Virus record (IMG/VR): IMGVR_UViG_3300044684_000066
Coordinates: 1 to 43,341 of that record
Origin: a virus
Length of the DNA stretch: 43,341 nucleotides
Strand: one strand, 5' to 3'
Shown here: piece by piece, positions 9,015-16,103 of the stretch
Layout: every line of letters begins with the position of its first letter
How positions within the stretch are numbered: the stretch's first letter is position 1
Translations under genes and position numbers: made by a program
The notes under the pieces: model-generated
Seen by the model: the letters and a program-made list of their open reading frames with translations, nothing else
What the model was told of the DNA's origin: nothing
Databases searched by the model: none

Positions 9015-9110
9015 CTTCGCCTTCAACTCTTCGAACTCGCGCTTTGAGTAGGTCTTCGGCTTGTCTCTGAAGAGATAGCCAAACGCCCATAGCAGAAACA
9101 AGAACTCCAT
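8946..9110 (-). CDS. Candidate antisense small membrane protein (54 aa)
   Basis: A 54-residue reading frame on the opposite strand between the last ejection gene and the tailspike. The start (ATG at 9110) is preceded by AGGAAGG at a five-base gap, a strong ribosome-binding site. The protein begins with a hydrophobic segment (MEFLFLLWAFGYLF) and continues charged and helical (KREFEELKAK). It fills the otherwise empty 9015-9110 stretch. In P22 the minus-oriented immI/lysogenic-conversion genes sit at this same point (between 16 and 9). I do not recognise a family, and part of the frame overlaps the gp16-like gene. Confidence 0.45.
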   Translation of the reverse strand: MEFLFLLWAFGYLFRDKPKTYSKREFEELKAKSLPLVELEEVTDGDGTPLRRIE

Positions 9111-9124
9111 CTTGACCTTCCTAG

Positions 9125-9149
9125 GCCGCCTCCGGGCGGCTTTTCGTTT
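9125..9149 (+). terminator. Intrinsic terminator after ejection genes
   Basis: GCCGCC (9125-9130) pairs with GGCGGC (9135-9140) around a TCCG loop, followed by TTTTCGTTT. It closes the ejection-gene unit just before the tailspike. Confidence 0.8.
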
Positions 9150-9160
9150 CCGGAGCCCGC

Positions 9161-10939
9161 ATGTTCCAGTTCAACGGCAAGTTTCGAGCCGTCAACGACG
9201 ACAACACGCCCCTGGTGGGGGGACTACTTTACACCTACGTCTCCACCACCACGACCCCGAAGGCCACCTATGTAGATGCTGGGCTGGTAACGCCAAACGC
9301 CAATCCCGTCGTTCTTGACGCTCGGGGCGAGGCTAATGTCTGGCTGGGGACGGGCCCGTACACGATGACCCTGAAGCGGTCGGATGGCACGACGGTCTGG
9401 AGCCAGGACGGGGTCGAAGACCCATCGGATGCTGCGACCAGCATCAACACCACGCTTCGATCCGATCTCGCAAGCCAGTCCGATGGAACGAAGGGCGCTG
9501 GCCTTTCCGGGTTCAGTCACGCCAACACTTATGCTGCCGGCACTGTAGGGCTTGCCCTTCAGGGCTACATCAACGTCAAGAACGCTCCATATAACGCCAA
9601 GGGCGACGGAGCCACGGACGATACAGCAGCGTTCTCGGCTGCTCTGGCGACAGGGAAGGACATCTTCGTTCCAGACGGAACGTACCTGATCACCTCGTCA
9701 CTCACGATGTCCACGACCCAGCAGAGGCTTGTAGGCGCTGGGCGATTGGCGGTGCTTCAGTTCACGATGACCGTCGCGAACCCGGCGCTTATCTTCAGCG
9801 GTTCTTCTGGCAGGCAGTGGGTCAGCGGACTAACGCTGAACGCTTCGAATTGCCCCAAGCTCTTCGACATCAAGTCGCCTCAGGTCCAGATCTTCTTCAA
9901 CTGGATCACAAACACAACGTCAAGCGGTATTTGCATTTACGGTGAGAACGAGAACGTCGGCTCTGGGATCTACGAGTTCGGCACGCTGATTGGGTACAAC
10001 TTCATCCATGGTTCGTTTACCACGGGCTCGCGCGGCATCCGCCTCGGCCTGAACAGCCAGACAACGCAGATCTTCGGCAACGTCATCGACAACTTCGAAA
10101 CGGCGATCGCGGTCGAGAACGCAACCGACAGCCTGGTGATCGAAGGAAACGTGCTGGAGACGCTGATGTCTACCGGCTACGGCGTGGACATGCGAGGCAC
10201 CTCTGGGTCTCCGACCTATCACAACGTCTCAATTCGCAAGAATCACTTCGAAGATGTGTATGTGGGCATCGCCTGGGGCACCAATGGCGCCTCGGGTTCG
10301 ACTTACACCAGCAACGTCTACGAGAACAATTACTTCCTCGGGCACTTGGGCGGCACGAACTACTTCCTATCCGCTCTGGCGACCGTGGGAGCCGGGTCAG
10401 CGAACAACCGCGTCGAATACAACGACGTGTCGGGGAATCTGACGAGCTTCTTCAATCTCGCGGATCAGAACGGCGCCCAGAGCTTGACCGGCACGAAGGG
10501 GAACACCCTCGCTGCCGGCACCTTCGCCACCGGCGCCTATTCCAGCTACGCCTACACGATCCGCGAGCACAACGGCTACTTCGGCGCGGTCACCACTTCA
10601 GGCTCGTTCACGTCGCAATCGGTGACGCGCCAGGAATGCGGCACGGTCACCTGGCGCATGTTCTTCAAGTGGGATCCACACGAGTACCTGGAGTCGATCC
10701 AGTTCAAATACCTGCCCACCGGGGCGACGCCGAACGTCACCCTCAATCTGCACCAGTGCACGGTCGATACCGACACCGTTGCGTTCACAACCGGCAGCAT
10801 CACCGCAAGCGGCATCGTGACGCTGAACGTGAACACGATTGCTCTGCCGGGCTACCACTACTACCTCGAATTCGTCTGTGCGCTGGGGGGCGGCACGACG
10901 GCATACATCTACCCGGCGCAAGCCTACTTGAGGCAGTGA
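9161..10939 (+). CDS. Tailspike with head-binding domain and pectate-lyase-like beta-helix
   Basis: A 592-residue receptor-binding and probable polysaccharide-degrading spike. Residues 1-90 are a head-binding domain of a type shared by many podoviral spikes (FQFNGKFRAVNDDNTPLVGG, then VLDARGEANVWL). From about residue 138 the 'YNAKGDGATDDTAAFSAAL' motif marks the start of a right-handed parallel beta-helix, continuing with NosD-like turns to about 440. The C-terminal 150 residues form a different beta domain. A GGAG lies ahead of the ATG. The catalytic residues and the glycan target cannot be read from sequence. Confidence 0.88.
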   Translation: MFQFNGKFRAVNDDNTPLVGGLLYTYVSTTTTPKATYVDAGLVTPNANPVVLDARGEANVWLGTGPYTMTLKRSDGTTVWSQDGVEDPSDAATSINTTLRSDLASQSDGTKGAGLSGFSHANTYAAGTVGLALQGYINVKNAPYNAKGDGATDDTAAFSAALATGKDIFVPDGTYLITSSLTMSTTQQRLVGAGRLAVLQFTMTVANPALIFSGSSGRQWVSGLTLNASNCPKLFDIKSPQVQIFFNWITNTTSSGICIYGENENVGSGIYEFGTLIGYNFIHGSFTTGSRGIRLGLNSQTTQIFGNVIDNFETAIAVENATDSLVIEGNVLETLMSTGYGVDMRGTSGSPTYHNVSIRKNHFEDVYVGIAWGTNGASGSTYTSNVYENNYFLGHLGGTNYFLSALATVGAGSANNRVEYNDVSGNLTSFFNLADQNGAQSLTGTKGNTLAAGTFATGAYSSYAYTIREHNGYFGAVTTSGSFTSQSVTRQECGTVTWRMFFKWDPHEYLESIQFKYLPTGATPNVTLNLHQCTVDTDTVAFTTGSITASGIVTLNVNTIALPGYHYYLEFVCALGGGTTAYIYPAQAYLRQ

Positions 10940-11097
10940 TGAAAGATCATCACCACTGGTGGGACTGGGCTCTGGCTGGAGCGGCTTGGGCGGTCTCCCA
11001 CTTCGACGCCCCCGCGGTCGTTCAGCTTCTGACGATCCTGGTCCTGATCGTCAGACTGGCTCTCAGCATTCGAGAGTGGTTCAAAGGGCGCAAATGA
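10939..11097 (+). CDS. Small single-helix membrane protein (52 aa)
   Basis: A 52-residue protein whose ATG overlaps the tailspike stop (ATGA). A His/Trp-rich N-terminus (MKDHHHWWDW) leads into one or two hydrophobic segments (about 12-44, ending LLTILVLIVRLAL) and a basic tail (REWFKGRK). It is not recognised as a known family. Its position before the lysis genes allows a lysis-related role such as holin partner, but this is only inference. Confidence 0.65.
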   Translation: MKDHHHWWDWALAGAAWAVSHFDAPAVVQLLTILVLIVRLALSIREWFKGRK

Positions 11098-11294
11098 GAA
11101 AGAAGCACCCCCAAGACCGAGGCCCGCAATGCGGGTCTTGTGCTTTCTTCAGGAGAGAAGACGGTACGGACTTCGGGGAGTGTTATGCGCTTCCTCCGAG
11201 AACCGAGATAGACGAGGAAGACACGCCGTACAACGTAAGACCAATCGTCGCTGTTGACGATCTTGGGTGCGTTCACTTTCGAGGGAAGCAGTAA
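11094..11294 (+). CDS. Small Cys-rich protein (66 aa)
   Basis: A 66-residue protein starting at the ATG that overlaps the previous stop. It has a CGSCAFF motif, a third Cys in FGECYALPP and a fourth in GCVHF. The C-x2-C ... C ... C spacing suggests binding of one metal ion (Zn or Fe-S). Small proteins of this shape are frequent in phages and have no defined function. Its stop overlaps the ATG of the phosphoesterase gene. Confidence 0.65.
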   Translation: MRKKHPQDRGPQCGSCAFFRREDGTDFGECYALPPRTEIDEEDTPYNVRPIVAVDDLGCVHFRGKQ

Positions 11295-12253
11295 TGGCTG
11301 TCCCGAAAGTCTCAGACGCTGAGTTCATCGAACTCTGGCGAACCCATCAAAGCGTCGCTGCAGTGGCGAAGATCCTTGGTCTGTCGGATCGTGATGTCGG
11401 AGCGAGGCGACGAAGGATTGAGGACCGCATGAACCTTCGGCTTGAGACAGACGACCCAAGAGGGCAGAAGTACGACTACCGAAGGCCCGTTGAGTACAAG
11501 GCTACTCATCATCTCGGCATCGAGAACGGAACAATCCTGTGCGGGTCGGATGCCCATTTCTGGCCCGGCATCAGGACAGCGGCTTTCCGAGGCTTCCTCA
11601 AGCTCATCAAGGAGCTTCAGCCGAAGGCCATCATTCTGAACGGGGATGTCTTTGACGGCGCCTCCATCTCTCGTCATCCCCGGATCGGCTGGGAGCATGT
11701 ACCTACGGTCATAGACGAACTCAAGGCCGCTCAAGCAAGACTGCACGAGATAGAGGCGGTCGCAGGTAAAGCGAAGCTCATTTGGCCTCTAGGGAATCAC
11801 TGCGCGCGGTTCTCTTCGAGGCTCGCCGCGAATGCTCCTGAGTTCGCTGGGGTTCACGGCTTCCAACTGAAGGACCACTTCCCCGCTTGGACTCCCTGTT
11901 GGGCGGCGTGGGTGAATGACCGGTTCGTGGTGAAGCACAGGATGCGCTCTGGAATCCACGCCACGCACAACAACACGGTCAACTCCGGCGTCTCCATCGC
12001 CACGGGGCACCTCCACAGCCTGAAGGTCACCCCATTCTCCGACTACACCGGTACACGGTTCGGCATCGACACCGGGACGCTCGCGGACACGGACGGTCCT
12101 CAGTTCGTGAACTATTTGGAATCAGGCCCAGTTAACTGGAGGTCAGGCTTCGCGGTATTCACGATCTATAAAGGTCGCTTGCTTTGGCCGGAGCTTGCCC
12201 ACAAGCTAACAGATGGCGAAATTGAGTTCCGTGGAACTGTAGTCAAGGTCTAA
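11294..12253 (+). CDS. Calcineurin-like metallophosphoesterase with N-terminal HTH
   Basis: A 319-residue protein. The first 45 residues look like a helix-turn-helix (THQSVAAVAKILGLSDRDVGARRRRI). The rest carries the metal-binding motifs of calcineurin-like phosphoesterases in order: D86-x-H88 (SDAHFWPG), NGD (116-118), GNH (167-169) and GHLH (238-241). The core is complete, so a two-metal phosphodiesterase or phosphatase is likely; a nucleic-acid substrate is suggested by the HTH. The start was chosen at 11294 because this ATG overlaps the previous stop. It lies between the tailspike and the lysis genes. Confidence 0.85.
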   Translation: MAVPKVSDAEFIELWRTHQSVAAVAKILGLSDRDVGARRRRIEDRMNLRLETDDPRGQKYDYRRPVEYKATHHLGIENGTILCGSDAHFWPGIRTAAFRGFLKLIKELQPKAIILNGDVFDGASISRHPRIGWEHVPTVIDELKAAQARLHEIEAVAGKAKLIWPLGNHCARFSSRLAANAPEFAGVHGFQLKDHFPAWTPCWAAWVNDRFVVKHRMRSGIHATHNNTVNSGVSIATGHLHSLKVTPFSDYTGTRFGIDTGTLADTDGPQFVNYLESGPVNWRSGFAVFTIYKGRLLWPELAHKLTDGEIEFRGTVVKV

Positions 12254-12261
12254 AATAAAGC

Positions 12262-12294
12262 GGCCCGAACAAGCGCGCCAACGCTTGCCGGGCC
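12262..12294. other. Strong stem-loop before HNH gene
   Basis: GGCCCG (12262-12267) pairs with CGGGCC (12289-12294), and inside it CAAGCG pairs with CGCTTG around a CGCCAA loop. There is no T run after it on the plus strand, but the minus-strand reading is followed by CTTTATTTT. It lies eight bases after the phosphoesterase stop and could be a terminator, an RNA-processing site or part of an insertion boundary. Confidence 0.6.
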
Positions 12295-12329
12295 TAACCA
12301 TTAACCAACCTGTAGCGGAGGTTCGGCCA

Positions 12330-12914
12330 ATGGCTGATTGCCATTTTAAGCGCTGCAAGAAGTGCGGCGAGACGAAGCCAGTTCAAGAGTTTCCGCTCAA
12401 TGGCGGCAAGCCGCGCGCTCGCTGCAAGCCGTGTCATACGCAGGACGCGAGACGGTGGGCCATAGAGAACCACGACAGATACACGCAGAGGCTGCGCGGA
12501 TGGCATCAGAAGAATAAGCCGCCGCGGTTCATGGGGGCGCCGATGCCGGATCACATTCGGAAGATTCGGGAACGCGAACGACGAGAAGCATGGAAGAAGG
12601 CCCATCCGGAAGAGTTCAAGGCATCCCAGGAAAAGTGGGCCGCCAACAACAAGCACGTTTCGATGGAAGTTGTGCGCCGCCGCCAAGCGGCGAAGCTGCA
12701 AGCGACGCCACATTGGGCAGATCACAAAGTTATGCAGGCGTTCTACAAGCTAGCGAAGCAATTGTCGGCCTCCGGAATTCCGCATGACGTTGACCACATT
12801 GTTCCGCTGAAGCACCCGCTTGTGTGCGGCCTTCATTGCCCAGCAAATCTCCAGGTGATTCCGCGCAAAGAGAACCGGGCCAAATGGAACAGGTGGTGGC
12901 CCGACATGCCATAA
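12330..12914 (+). CDS. HNH endonuclease with N-terminal zinc ribbon
   Basis: A 194-residue protein starting at the ATG preceded by GGAGG. The N-terminus has CKKCG and CKPCH pairs, a zinc ribbon (residues 8-30). A basic helical middle follows. The C-terminal HNH core is DVDHIVPLKHP, then NLQVIPRKEN with the final Asn. It would cut double-stranded DNA and is probably a homing-type enzyme. Unlike its neighbours it does not overlap other genes: 76 bases with a strong hairpin lie before it and 84 bases after, as expected for an inserted free-standing endonuclease. Confidence 0.85.
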   Translation: MADCHFKRCKKCGETKPVQEFPLNGGKPRARCKPCHTQDARRWAIENHDRYTQRLRGWHQKNKPPRFMGAPMPDHIRKIRERERREAWKKAHPEEFKASQEKWAANNKHVSMEVVRRRQAAKLQATPHWADHKVMQAFYKLAKQLSASGIPHDVDHIVPLKHPLVCGLHCPANLQVIPRKENRAKWNRWWPDMP

Positions 12915-12998
12915 GTGCTGACGGTCTAACGCCAACTTGACCACAAACGCCAGTTTGCTTGCATCTATGTGAGATCCAAGAATGGATTTGGAATCGCC

Positions 12999-13226
12999 AT
13001 GAAAGAGATCCTGCGCCAGATGTTCACCGAGACCGACAACGAAACCCACGATGGGGGCAAGTGGGCGGCTGCGCTGATGACTCTTACAGGCCTGGGTCTT
13101 CAGATCTACGCCGTTGTCGGGAATAAGCAAGCCTTCGACATGCAGGCGTTTGGGGTCGGGTGTGGGGCGTTGGCTGCTGGTGTTGGCGCGATGTTGAAGC
13201 TCAAGCCAGAAGCGAAGAAGGAGTAG
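12999..13226 (+). CDS. Holin-like two-helix membrane protein
   Basis: A 75-residue protein with a charged N-terminus (MKEILRQMFTETDNETHDGGKW), two hydrophobic helices (about 23-42 and 47-67) and a basic tail (KLKPEAKKE), the usual class II holin plan. It directly precedes the lysozyme gene; its last codons (AAG GAG TAG) also form the lysozyme ribosome-binding site. An upstream in-frame ATG at 12969 is possible, but 12999 gives the normal length. The holin would time inner-membrane opening. Confidence 0.78.
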   Translation: MKEILRQMFTETDNETHDGGKWAAALMTLTGLGLQIYAVVGNKQAFDMQAFGVGCGALAAGVGAMLKLKPEAKKE

Positions 13227-13228
13227 TA

Positions 13229-13660
13229 ATGGACCGCCGTCAGCAGCTCATCAGCATGGAGGGGTGGTGCCACAAGGCCTACCCGGATCCCAAGACCGGA
13301 GGCGCCCCCATCACCATCGGCGTCGGGCACACCGGCCCAGAAGTGAAGCTGGGACTCGTGTGGGATGATGATCAGATCCTCGCCGCGCTTGAGCAAGACG
13401 AGGCCGAAGCCGAACGTGATGCGCGGGCCGTCTGTCCCTCCTATGACTCGCTTGACGAGTGCAGGCGGGCCGTGGTTTGGAACATGGCGTTCAACATGGG
13501 ACGTGATCGGCTTTCGCACTTCAAGGGCATGTTGTCGGCCATCGCTTCTCAGAACTGGGCCGACGCCGCGAACGCTATGCGAGACAGCCTCTGGTATCAC
13601 CAAGTGCCCAAGCGCGTCTCCAGGCTAGCCCTTCAACTTGAGCTGGGGACCTGGCAGTGA
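13229..13660 (+). CDS. Endolysin, GH24 (T4-type) lysozyme
   Basis: A 143-residue muramidase. The catalytic triad is readable as E11, D20 and T29 in EGWCHKAYPD...PITIGVGHT, with the usual spacing plus three residues. The C-terminal half has the conserved 'RAVVWNMAFNMG' helix and a final 'LWYHQVPKRVSRLALQLELG' segment. No signal peptide or SAR segment is present, so it should need the holin for release. The ATG follows AAGGAG, and the gene overlaps the Rz gene by four bases. Confidence 0.92.
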   Translation: MDRRQQLISMEGWCHKAYPDPKTGGAPITIGVGHTGPEVKLGLVWDDDQILAALEQDEAEAERDARAVCPSYDSLDECRRAVVWNMAFNMGRDRLSHFKGMLSAIASQNWADAANAMRDSLWYHQVPKRVSRLALQLELGTWQ

Positions 13661-14160
13661 TTTCCCTCCTGAGCGGCTTCATCGCCGGAAACATTCCCTG
13701 GCGCCTGATCGGCATCCTGTCTCTCGTCCTCGGCTCTTTTTATGGCGGCTGGTGGGTCAACGGCAACCGCTGGGAAGCCAAGGTCAACGCCGAGAAAGCG
13801 GAGCAACAGGCCCAAGCTCTAGAAGCTGACAAGGAAGCCAGAAAGCTCGAAACCAAGCGCGCCAGCGTGGCGCAGGAAGTGCAGACCGACTATGCCCAGA
13901 AACAGACACACATGGCCGCTGTCAACGTTGCTGCTCGCTCTGAGCTTGACGGGCTGCGCCAGCAACTCGATGCCGTCAGTCTCGCCGCCAGCTCTGCCGA
14001 AACCACCTCAAGAGCTAATGCAGAGCGAGTCCGAGTCCTCGGAAGCCTTCTCGCAGAAAGTCTTGAGCTTTCAGAAGAAGGTAGAGAGCACCTTGCAGGA
14101 GCTGTTGCCAAACTCGAAGGCCTGCAAGCCTGGGCCGCAAAAGTGTGCGTGAATGACTGA
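13657..14160 (+). CDS. Rz: Rz-like inner-membrane spanin (i-spanin)
   Basis: A 167-residue protein starting with GTG that overlaps the lysozyme stop. It has one N-terminal membrane helix (about 14-34, IPWRLIGILSLVLGSFYGGWW) and then a long charged, Ala/Glu/Gln-rich periplasmic coiled coil. With Rz1 it would fuse inner and outer membranes at the last step of lysis. The Rz1 gene is nested in another frame inside it. Confidence 0.85.
   Translation: MISLLSGFIAGNIPWRLIGILSLVLGSFYGGWWVNGNRWEAKVNAEKAEQQAQALEADKEARKLETKRASVAQEVQTDYAQKQTHMAAVNVAARSELDGLRQQLDAVSLAASSAETTSRANAERVRVLGSLLAESLELSEEGREHLAGAVAKLEGLQAWAAKVCVND
13892..14152 (+). CDS. Rz1: Rz1-like outer-membrane lipoprotein spanin, nested in Rz
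   Basis: An 86-residue frame lying wholly inside Rz. It has a short basic start, a hydrophobic signal (TWPLSTLLLALSLT) and a lipobox with Cys22 (LTGC-A), followed by a Pro-rich stretch (SPPALPKPPQEL) typical of o-spanins. It is longer than lambda Rz1, with a C-terminal helical extension ending in two Cys. The nested layout is classic. Confidence 0.85.
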   Translation: MPRNRHTWPLSTLLLALSLTGCASNSMPSVSPPALPKPPQELMQSESESSEAFSQKVLSFQKKVESTLQELLPNSKACKPGPQKCA

Positions 14161-14182
14161 TCCAGCGTAGGCTCGTAGTTGC

Positions 14183-14773
14183 ATGACGCTCCCGTTTTCT
14201 CTGCGGGCGCTTAGGAAGGCGCGCGGCCTATCGCAAGACGAGCTTGGCCAGCTTTTGGGGCTCAGCCAGAGTCGCGTGGCCAGGATAGAGACAGACCAAG
14301 ACTCGGTCGCCTTCAGCCAAATATGTCAAGTTCTGGAGGCGTTAGGCGCCGAAGTCTCATGCCACTTAGCGGCAGATTGGGCGCCCCAGCAGACGGCGCT
14401 CGATCTTGGCTCAGTATATGTTTTGCCTCATCGCGAACTGCCCTTCATCAAGGTCGGGAAGGCGCGAGATGTGAGATTGAGAGCTGAGCAGATCGGCGCG
14501 GTTGACCTTTCAAGGGGCTATTGCCTGATCGCCGATTCCGAACGAGGCGCATTGCGCGCTGAGAAGATTCTCCATCGGGCGTTTTCCAGGTGGCGACTCC
14601 AGCCAAATGCAGCGCTGGCCGCAGGACTGCCTATCGACGGGCATACCGAATGGTTCTCGTCGGAGTGTTTGAGGCGTCTTCTCGAATTCGCTCAGCAGAA
14701 CAAGGACCTGCTTGGGGTCGCGATTGACCGCGTCTGGGACCCGTCAGAGCTTATGGCTGTGGCCATACCATGA
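14183..14773 (+). CDS. HTH (XRE/HipB-like) protein fused to a GIY-YIG/T5orf172-like domain
   Basis: A 196-residue protein with two parts. Residues 1-65 form an XRE-type helix-turn-helix (LRALRKARGLSQDELGQLLGLSQSRVARIET) close to HipB-like repressors. From about residue 76 the sequence VYVLPHRELPFIKVGKARDVRLRAEQIG resembles the T5orf172/MUG113 branch of GIY-YIG nucleases, with a later RAEKILHRAF helix and a Glu in HTEWFSSECL. It follows the lysis genes and faces the leftward operon tail to tail. Regulator, nuclease or DNA-bound effector are all possible. Both domain calls are by eye. Confidence 0.72.
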   Translation: MTLPFSLRALRKARGLSQDELGQLLGLSQSRVARIETDQDSVAFSQICQVLEALGAEVSCHLAADWAPQQTALDLGSVYVLPHRELPFIKVGKARDVRLRAEQIGAVDLSRGYCLIADSERGALRAEKILHRAFSRWRLQPNAALAAGLPIDGHTEWFSSECLRRLLEFAQQNKDLLGVAIDRVWDPSELMAVAIP

Positions 14774-14787
14774 TGCTGGATTGAGCA

Positions 14788-15036
14788 TCAAGCCTTGAAC
14801 CGCTCGCGGATGGCGGCTATGACATCGGCCTTTGCCTGCTGGCCGAGCCAGTGCGGGTATTCCTGCACCACCTTCGCCGCTTCCTCTGCTGCATGAGCCA
14901 TGGCGAGACGGCAAAGAGCGCGCAATTCAGCCTCGATGCATGGCCTTCCCTTGCAGACGGGCGTCGTGATATATCCGGGGCCGACCTCGAAGCCGGCTTG
15001 CTCGGCCCACGCTTCGACCAGCTTCTCTAGTTCCAT
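14788..15036 (-). CDS. Small accessory phage protein (82 aa)
   Basis: An 82-residue helical protein (MELEKLVEAWAEQAGF ... AKVVQEYPHWLGQQAKADVIAAIRERFKA), the last gene of the leftward operon. The ATG is preceded by AAGGAGTAGGA, where the AAGGAG and TAG are also the end of the upstream gene. It is not recognised as a known family and is probably a non-essential accessory protein. Confidence 0.65.
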   Translation of the reverse strand: MELEKLVEAWAEQAGFEVGPGYITTPVCKGRPCIEAELRALCRLAMAHAAEEAAKVVQEYPHWLGQQAKADVIAAIRERFKA

Positions 15037-15038
15037 TC

Positions 15039-15227
15039 CTACTCCTTCGGCGGTTCAGGAAGTGGCATCCAATGGGTGGGCCAACAGTCAGCGTCTTCCG
15101 CGTAAGCGCCCGTTTGAACAAGGTCCCACCGACGACCAACCCAATAGCAGACCGACATACCGTCACCATCCCAGAAGAGGATATGGGTGCCATCCTTCGG
15201 CGCAGTCTCAATCGGTTGCCAATCCAT
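15039..15227 (-). CDS. DUF551-like small protein
   Basis: A 62-residue protein that opens with the DUF551 signature MDWQPIETAPKDGTHILFWD and ends WPTHWMPLPEPPKE. The family is widespread in phages and has no known function. The start at 15227 was chosen over upstream ATGs because AAGGAG sits six bases before it and the signature begins there. The final codons provide the ribosome-binding site of the next gene. Confidence 0.82.
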   Translation of the reverse strand: MDWQPIETAPKDGTHILFWDGDGMSVCYWVGRRWDLVQTGAYAEDADCWPTHWMPLPEPPKE

Positions 15228-15229
15228 TC

Positions 15230-15403
15230 CTACTCCTTCACCAGCGGCACGTCTTGCCATTCGGTCCACCGCTGAAGACCGTACTCATCGCGCTCCAACT
15301 TGCGCGACTGGAGGATTTTCCGCGGCACGTAGCGGGCATCCCGCGGGTCTGCGGCAGGCACCATGCGCTCCACGAAGCGCAGTTCAACGTCAACGATCAC
15401 CAT
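15230..15403 (-). CDS. Small phage protein (57 aa), operon member
   Basis: A 57-residue frame that exactly fills the gap between its neighbours: the stop is TAG at 15230 and the ATG at 15403 has GGAG five bases upstream. The sequence starts MVIVDVELRFVERMV and ends LQRWTEWQDVPLVKE, a C-terminal pattern seen in small phage proteins. Its last three codons (AAG GAG TAG) serve as the ribosome-binding site for the DUF551 gene. Function unknown. Confidence 0.72.
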   Translation of the reverse strand: MVIVDVELRFVERMVPAADPRDARYVPRKILQSRKLERDEYGLQRWTEWQDVPLVKE

Positions 15404-15405
15404 TC

Positions 15406-15723
15406 CTACTCCTGTTGAGCAAGGGCCGCAGCACAGCGCACAATCGCGCGACGCGTGGCGGCGCAGGGGTCGCCGTTGTAGTCCGCCTCAGCCATGATGC
15501 TGCGCTCGTCTGTGTCGCAGTAGACGACTCCGTTGCGGCGCTCTTGAGCCACGCTTATGCCCAACTTCACCGCAAGGCGCAGTGCGTCGCCGTCGTCGGT
15601 TAGAGGCGACCACCATCCGCAGTCAAGCCCATCGCTTCCGACATGAACGAAGCCAGCGATGTACCACCTTACGCGGATCCCCGCCGCCTTGGCCGCCAGT
15701 TCCAACAGCGTTCTATCGTCCAT
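15406..15723 (-). CDS. Small accessory phage protein (105 aa)
   Basis: A 105-residue protein starting MDDRTLLELAAKAAG with an ATAGGAGCAGGA leader. The body has the phage motif 'GLDCGWWSPLTDDGDALRLAVKL', found in small accessory proteins that carry a 'W-x-P-x-x-DDGDALRLA' core. It ends LAQQE with CAG GAG TAG forming the next ribosome-binding site. Function unknown. Confidence 0.72.
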   Translation of the reverse strand: MDDRTLLELAAKAAGIRVRWYIAGFVHVGSDGLDCGWWSPLTDDGDALRLAVKLGISVAQERRNGVVYCDTDERSIMAEADYNGDPCAATRRAIVRCAAALAQQE

Positions 15724-15961
15724 TCCTGCTCCTATCGGGCATGTGGCGCCCGCATGTCCTGCGGTAGCCTTCTGGCGTCGGCGTGCCGCAAGTCGATTCT
15801 TGCCAGCACCCAAGCTCATCGCAGGCCACGAGCAAGCTATCGACGGCCTTGCAGCCCGGGCAGCCGCACACTTGGTCCTCGGGGTCGAACGGGTTCGGCG
15901 CCAGCAGCATCTCCGACTCCTGCCCGCGCCAGCCGCATTCCTTGCAGATCAGCTTGTGCAT
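15713..15961 (-). CDS. Small zinc-finger-like protein (82 aa)
   Basis: An 82-residue protein with a CKECGW pair, then CGCPGC, then single Cys residues up to RTCGRH, enough for one or two zinc sites. It begins the short leftward cluster downstream of attP, with the ATG at 15961 and AGGA before it. It overlaps the following gene by 11 bases. Function unknown; nucleic-acid binding is possible. Confidence 0.65.
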   Translation of the reverse strand: MHKLICKECGWRGQESEMLLAPNPFDPEDQVCGCPGCKAVDSLLVACDELGCWQESTCGTPTPEGYRRTCGRHMPDRSRNGR

Positions 15962-16004
15962 TCCTGTATCTCCGAATTAGCCGGGCTCTCGGTCCGAGAT
16001 GGCC

Positions 16005-16024
16005 GGTGTAATTTTGGGTGTAAA
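16005..16024 (+). repeat. int arm sites: Left pair of GGTGTAA(A) arm-type repeats
   Basis: GGTGTAAT at 16005-16012 and GGTGTAAA at 16017-16024 are direct repeats 12 bases apart. They lie about 100 bases from the tRNA-like core, on the side away from int. The same 12-base pair occurs on the other side of the core at 16193-16212. They are likely integrase arm-binding sites. Confidence 0.6.
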
Positions 16025-16103
16025 CCGCTGGCTGACAACGGCTGTTTTCACCCGCCAATGGCATCGCGCTCCCTCGTAAGCGATTGCCCCTAATGTCCGT
16101 CAC

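Noticed and set aside
12939-12970. Promoter before the holin (TTGACC)
   Set aside because: No acceptable -10 box lies 16-18 bases downstream; the lysis genes can be served by the late transcript.
14771-14790. TGATGC/GCATCA hairpin between converging genes as a bidirectional terminator
   Set aside because: The stem has only six pairs and neither side has a T run.
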